A stretch of 33,880 bases of DNA from Bacteroidales bacterium (GTDB taxonomy: Bacteria; Bacteroidota; Bacteroidia; Bacteroidales; UBA3824): positions 1 through 33,880 of the forward strand of contig JAGCDD010000387.1 of NCBI GenBank assembly GCA_017651345.1, given 5' to 3'. Of this stretch, positions 33,875-33,880 are shown piece by piece (the first letter of the stretch is position 1; each line of letters opens with the position of its first letter). The translations under genes and the position numbers were made by a program. The notes below the pieces were generated by a model. The model was not told the DNA's origin, searched no databases, and saw nothing but the letters and a program-made list of their open reading frames with translations.

Positions 33875-33880
33875 ATGCTA

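Noticed and set aside
1-33880. CRISPR arrays, tRNA or rRNA genes, complete insertion sequences
   Set aside because: No regularly spaced direct repeats, cloverleaf-like stretches ending in CCA, rRNA-like conserved blocks, or transposase with terminal repeats were found by eye.

Overview
Low-GC Bacteroidota chromosome, most likely order Bacteroidales. The evidence is type IX secretion C-terminal sorting domains on two proteins, a BspA-type leucine-rich repeat surface protein, an NVEALA-like peptide gene beside a six-bladed beta-propeller lipoprotein, and repeated use of the Bacteroidales promoter pattern (TTTG, about 19 bp, TAnnTTTG) instead of an E. coli-type -35/-10. Genus and family cannot be read from the window. 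Most of it is ordinary chromosomal backbone with a few accessory or decaying islands.

Layout. Positions 1-3324 (+): the end of a GT4 glycosyltransferase, a YihY/BrkB membrane protein, and a double-ABC ModF/PhrA-like ATPase whose start codon lies inside a six-copy heptamer tandem repeat. Positions 3346-5351 (+): a secreted BspA-like LRR protein with its own promoter, split in two by one in-frame TAA, followed by a two-way terminator. Positions 5351-11590 (-): trmH-like methyltransferase, yqeY-like gene and TPR lipoprotein as one operon, then rnhA, transketolase, and a hybrid two-component protein whose second receiver is degenerate. Positions 11702-17081 (+): PASTA membrane protein, T9SS cargo protein and RluD-type pseudouridine synthase in a tight operon, then two outer-membrane beta-barrel proteins. 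Positions 17090-19012 (-): dxs.

Positions 19050-21613 are the accessory region: an orphan metzincin-like (HELGH...NLMDY) protein whose AT-rich C-terminal part differs in composition from its N-terminal part, a small membrane-anchored thioredoxin-like protein, and a 0.7-kb scar with a truncated Rpn-family gene that keeps a consensus promoter. Positions 21614-28984 (+) return to housekeeping: cellobiose phosphorylase (GH94), a histone H1-like protein with its own terminator, and the SbcD/SbcC nuclease pair. After a secreted protein of unknown function (29044-29910), a compact minus-strand operon (NVEALA-like peptide, propeller lipoprotein, thioredoxin-like protein) is read from a promoter about 215 nt upstream. 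A FadL-family outer-membrane protein and its terminator close the window.

The most unusual signals are: (i) a GTAGC-GTAGC 5-bp tandem duplication that puts the signal sequence of the NVEALA-like peptide out of frame, where removal of one copy restores one clean ORF; (ii) a long leader for that operon holding a textbook Shine-Dalgarno sequence in front of a start-stop ATGTAA; (iii) the nonsense codon that separates signal peptide from T9SS sorting domain in the BspA-like protein; (iv) the orphan HELGH cassette and its small partner. No RNA genes, CRISPR arrays or intact insertion sequences were seen.
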